DNA from: Artemisia argyi
Lineage: Eukaryota; Streptophyta; Magnoliopsida; Asterales; Asteraceae
Length of the DNA stretch: 64,000 nt
NCBI GenBank assembly: GCA_030686995.1
Contig: CM060704.1
Coordinates: forward strand, 168,956,218 to 169,020,217
Direction of reading: 5' to 3'
Both the position numbers and the translations under genes were made by a program. Positions within the stretch are counted from its first letter, which is position 1; the number at the start of each line of letters is the position of its first letter. Shown here in pieces: positions 59,930-64,000 of this stretch. The notes beneath the pieces were generated by a model. It did not search any database and was not told the DNA's origin. It saw only the letters and a list, made by a program, of their open reading frames with translations.

Positions 59930-61030
59930 CATGGGTTAGAAATTAGTTTTGGATGTTAAATAAGAAAAACCTTCTTGAGTCATTATAAGTTTATAAGATT
60001 GTAGTAATCAATTACTACTAATTAATTAATTATATGAATGAATATATAAAGATAGAAATGTATAATTATTCGTGCGTGATTGTTAAGAAGCACAATTGCT
60101 ATGATAGTTTACTCCACTTCAAAGTTCAAACACGCTATCAAATCGTTATAAATCAAATTTACTTCATCACTAAAATCAATCTAAACATGGTGCAAATACC
60201 ATACACAAAATCATAGAATCAAGCATATGAAGCATCACATTCATTCAAAGGGCAAAGCATGGCAATCAAATACAAAAATATCAAGTTGGCCTGAATGCAA
60301 AAAGTTATAGAACTTTTAATAGACTTTCAAAAGCTAGAAAAGTACATGCATAACAAATAATGACATATAGTTTCCTCCAAAGTCAAATATAAAGCCCACT
60401 AAATGACGTTTTAAAATAATTTGCCTCATATGTTGTTTATAGTTAACTGACTTAGACAAATGACAGAGAATATTATAATTTAGAAAAATTAGAAAGGGAA
60501 GTTTACGTAATTAATGGCATGTATGTCATAATTACAAAAGTTTTTTCAAAATTTTTGTTGCAATACACGTGTCAATCGGACATGCAATGTTATTTTTAGA
60601 AAAAATTAATTAGTTGGTTCAAGAGGGTTGTACATAAGGTTGCTTAAAAGAGTTGTATTAATGTTCCTTACGTTAATTTTAGGCTTTATATAGCCGGTAG
60701 TAAACGATGAGTTAAATGCAGGTTTTAACTTAATTGGGGAAGGATGCCTCTTTTTGTATTTTGTATCTTTTTGGTTCTATGATCGTGCTGCCTTTCTAAA
60801 AAAAATGAAGGTTTTAACTTGGAATAGTGATGTGTCGGTTATGGGACTGGAGCTACATCTTTGTACGGTTATACCAGTCACATCCTTCTTCCTAATGGAG
60901 AGGCATTTGGGAAAGGCACCAGAGCACGTGAAACGACATTCAACATTGAGCAAAATAAGTTTAAATGATTATAATGCTAAACGTGTAAAACAAGAATCAT
61001 ATATTGCAATATCTAACAAATAGGGCTTGG
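59930..61030. other. No recognisable gene
   Basis: The 89-codon open stretch at 60,754-61,023 has no recognisable domain and no duplicate or splice support. The rest is AT-rich. Confidence 0.5.
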
Positions 61031-61032
61031 AA

Positions 61033-61034
<2 letters not shown>

Positions 61035-61099
<65 letters not shown>

Positions 61100-61106
61100 T
61101 ATTTTT

Positions 61107-61164
<58 letters not shown>

Positions 61165-61190
61165 GGTTTTTTTTTTTTTTTTTTTTTTCG
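61035..61190. repeat. Compound microsatellite (ATT)n-(AT)n-(T)n
   Basis: About 65 bp of ATT repeats is followed by about 50 bp of AT repeats and a T tract ending near 61,188. Confidence 0.95.
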
Positions 61191-62640
61191 ACAGAGCCTG
61201 TCATTGCAAAATGATGGTTACGTTGGAATAACTCGAAAGATGTTCCGCCAAATGCATGTACTTCTACAAAAGAATACATAAAGCCTTACATTTTACTTGA
61301 AGTTGCTAAATTTAATTTCAAGAGGTGTTATTAGTGAGTTTTTGGAAGTATAATTACGAGTAATATTTTTCATATACTGTATATTGATATTACAATTTTC
61401 AAGATTTTAACATCCACACTGTAGGCATACGTTAGATTTATTAGGTCCATTCGATCTGTTATGGTCTAAAAAGAATCGAGCATAATTTTTTATGTAAATA
61501 TTTGTAAATGATAGTTTAGCTTTCCCGACCTGTTTCATAATGGTCAACTTTGTTGGTGCTATTGCTACACTTTCAACTTACAATAGCTCTACATATTATA
61601 GAGGCGTGATATAATAGTCCACAATATAACTAACAACATAATATAGTGTTTCCAAAAGCTTCCCTATCTGTTTTTGTTTAAGAAATTAAAATAGAGACTC
61701 AATTTATGGGTGGTGATTAACAGAATGGCAGCAAGGTAATTTATACTCTATATGTCACGAGTCATCAACACTCCCCTTCTATTCCTTTCAGTAAAAAACT
61801 TATTTCTAATACTATTAGTTATACAAGAACCCAAACATAACAACTTTAACAGACTAACAAATAATTGACAGAGAGATCATCAAATGGACAGCACGAGTTT
61901 AAAAAAGTTACAATCAAATAATATGTACATTTTGTAATGGTATCATCAAAATGCAAATCATGTTATGCTATTTGTTTACATCAATAAAAACAACTAATGT
62001 GTAAAAAAAGGAAGATACGAGGGTGAAAATAGAAGATTCATAAGCAGTGGATCGTAATAATTTTGTATCAAGTCTTTAGAAAGTTCCACGTGTCATACTA
62101 AACGAATAAATGTAAAGTTCAATACATTTTAAGACAATATATTCGGTATTAAATACATGATAAAAGTTTTATATAAAAACCTACATTTATAAAAAAAATT
62201 AAGTTTAATAGAAGGAAGTCTCAAACCAATACTAATAGTCATGTGATTGTAAACAAAGTTCATATTATAAAGTGTAGGGGGTATAAAGTGTAAGGGGTTA
62301 TTTGTTTATTATCTAAAGTTATCAAAAAACATGGAGATTTATAATTTTACACTTAACTCCATATAATATATTTAAAATTCAACCACTAATGTTTTACGGA
62401 GTATTAATTACCTCATCTTTTTTTAAGCTTTTATTTTTATAAATTTGACACCTATATTTTTTTGTGTTTTTTTTCCTTAATCAAATTCTCTAATTTCAAT
62501 TTTGACTTTTTATTGGCCAATCATATTGCTCGATTTCGTCTATGTGTCAAAATCGAGCTTTCCTATTGGTCCAAGTATTTTTCTACTAAGATTGTTTTGT
62601 AAAAAAAAACTCCGAAATGATGTAATTCATTTCTTATATA
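61191..62640. other. No gene; one dispersed repeat
   Basis: Bases about 62,276-62,420 match 20,166-20,310 in copy A (GGGGGTATAAAGTGTAAGGG block). Nothing else was recognised. Confidence 0.5.
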
Positions 62641-62849
62641 AACGATAAACAATAAAAACATTTTAGGTTTACATACACAACACGTTATGGATCCTCTCTT
62701 TGCTCGACCTTATGCATATTCTTTGTGCGACATTTTGTTTTAACTGATAATAATTTCCGAACGTGTACCTGTTTTCTAGGTTTGTGTAATTATTTTAGAT
62801 GACAGCGTCAAAGACGTTCATTTTTGGTCGATCTATTGCATATCTGTTT

Positions 62850-63060
62850 GCAGGAATTGGATACAGTATTTATTTTGAATTGACATTAATTGCAAATAAG
62901 TTAAAAAAGAAAAAGAAAAAAGAGAGAGACATTAATTGCAAATACTGGTTTTGGTGGAATCAAAGACTACATCGGTATATATGTAAGTATATACACGTTT
63001 TTCTAAATTAATTGCACTCCAACCAAACAAAAATAATCATTACTACGCCGGAAGTCTGTC
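62850..63060 (-). repeat. Dispersed repeat family (minus copy)
   Basis: The reverse complement matches 25,813-26,065 (ACTTCCGGCGTAGTAATGAT, GCAATTAATGTCTCTCTC) and the first part also matches 4,985-5,110. Confidence 0.65.
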
Positions 63061-63145
63061 AATAGCGCAAAGTCGCTCAGTTAGTTAGTCAAAAGTCTTG
63101 AAAAAAACGAAACTATTCTAGCTAAGATTCTAATATTAGCTAAAA

Positions 63146-63463
63146 GGGCAAATGATATTAAAAGGTATTATACTTGCCACAAATTCATCGAATGGGTAGT
63201 GAACTATTTTTTTTCATTTTGAGGGTAATATACTTGTCTTTTTTTCTTTTTGTGGGTATTTTGCAAAATTTTTGGACAATTTTGCCCCTCATAGCTAATA
63301 CAAAATTTTTTTTCCCGAAGGGCAAAATTGTCCAAAAATTTTGCAAAATACCCACAAAAAGAAAAAAAGACAAGTATATTACCCTCAAAATGAAAAAAAA
63401 AATATTTCACTACACATTCGATGAATTTGTGGCAAGTATATTACCTTTTAATATTATTTCCCC
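63146..63463. mobile_element. Mutator-like MITE with 9-bp TSD
   Basis: A 318-bp foldback element with terminal repeats starting GGGCAAATGATATTAAAAGG and arms of about 140 bp complementary almost to the centre. The target duplication TAGCTAAAA is at 63,137-63,145 and 63,464-63,472. A 9-bp TSD with long TIRs is characteristic of Mutator-like elements. It has no transposase. The open frames across it on both strands mirror the palindrome. Confidence 0.9.
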
Positions 63464-63654
63464 TAGCTAAAATGAAACTATCTTGTAAGTATAGTGAGAG
63501 GAATTTTCTGTCAAAAACTTTACCACTCATTGTATCCGAATTCACGTTAATGTCTATACAAGTGTGCACTCCGCACCTCCAAGCTTGTATATATAACTTA
63601 ACTTAAAATCCATATTTTTTATAACGGCGAGTTAATACAGTTACTAAGTTAGCT

Positions 63655-63862
63655 AGGTATTCGATTCCACAATCCACCGTGCTTACCCAGAAGGTAGTCT
63701 CTGCAAGCCTCGAATACTTCTATGGGGCAGAACCCCCCAGATTCCCTTCTTGAAGGAAAACCCCCACGGAGAGACTCGAACTCGAGACCTCTCTCGCATG
63801 TGGTACCAACCTCCCCAAGATCACCCTTGGTGGCCAACTGAGCTATCCCACCATTTGGTCTC
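63655..63862 (-). mobile_element. tRNA-derived SINE
   Basis: On the minus strand there is an A box GATAGCTCAGTTGG (63,837-63,850) and a B box GAGTTCGAGTCTC (63,773-63,785). Both are close to the tRNA consensus and spaced as in tRNA-derived SINEs. A body of about 110 bp follows. The 5' head resembles a tRNA but cannot be a functional tRNA gene, because the intervening stretch is too long and does not form a cloverleaf that I can draw. Confidence 0.8.
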
Positions 63863-64000
63863 TGGTAAATCACCATTACACAAAATATTTGATTACACAA
63901 AAATCACCAACAATACATTTTTCGTATGCAACATAATTTTTCATGGTCAATTAGCAAGTCGTCAACAGAGACATACTTTCTCATGGTAATCTGAAAAAGT

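Noticed and set aside
60754..61023. 89-codon plus-strand frame in the right flank
   Set aside because: No recognised family, no homologous copy in the window and AT-rich surroundings. It could not be supported as a gene.
63649..63989. Overlapping open frames on both strands and a possible tRNA gene
   Set aside because: The A and B boxes belong to a SINE. No complete tRNA cloverleaf can be formed and the frames have no domains.

Overview
The window is nuclear DNA of a flowering plant, most likely a daisy-family species (Asteraceae, probably tribe Anthemideae, e.g. Tanacetum, Artemisia or Chrysanthemum relatives). The evidence is plant-type split genes with GT-AG introns, a plant MADS-box factor, AT-rich spacers full of MITEs, SINEs and LTR elements, and a retroelement-borne protein that resembles accessory domains I know from Anthemideae retroelements. 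The tribe placement is inference from memory.

The layout is dominated by a direct segmental duplication. Copy A runs from the left edge of the window to 25,109 (its left end lies outside). Copy B runs from 32,771 or slightly earlier to 58,121. After subtracting one private LTR-element insertion from each copy, the shared sequence is 22.58 kb in A and 22.56 kb in B. Each copy carries a zinc-knuckle retroelement fragment, old internal repeats, an NSE4 gene (SMC5/6 kleisin) on the plus strand and an intronless AGL15-like MADS-box gene on the minus strand. Copy A has a 2,521-bp gag-only LTR retrotransposon at 16,938-19,458 (TSD CAACT). Copy B has an unrelated 2,784-bp LTR element at 54,923-57,706 (TSD CACAT) with one 452-aa accessory ORF. 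The uninterrupted target site of each is visible in the other copy.

The two gene pairs have decayed differently. NSE4 is intact in B (339 aa from seven exons) but has a stop codon in exon 1 of A. The MADS protein has a canonical DNA-binding domain but a one-base insertion shortening its tail in A, and a full tail but Thr20Pro in the DNA-binding helix in B.

The spacer between the copies (25,110-32,629) holds a SINE with an 18-bp target duplication, two foldback elements embedded in (TA)n tracts, a small unrecognised gene duplicated in tandem (29.2-30.6 kb) and a probable CACTA-transposon remnant. The right flank (58,122-64,000) has no convincing gene. It holds microsatellites, a 41-bp perfect inverted repeat, a Mutator-type MITE with a 9-bp TSD and a tRNA-derived SINE.

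NSE4 and the MADS gene show no functional link. Their neighbourhood is shared through the duplication, and the NSE4 promoter carries site II (TGGGCC) and E2F-type motifs expected of a DNA-replication or repair gene. All alignments here were made by eye, so identity figures are approximate.
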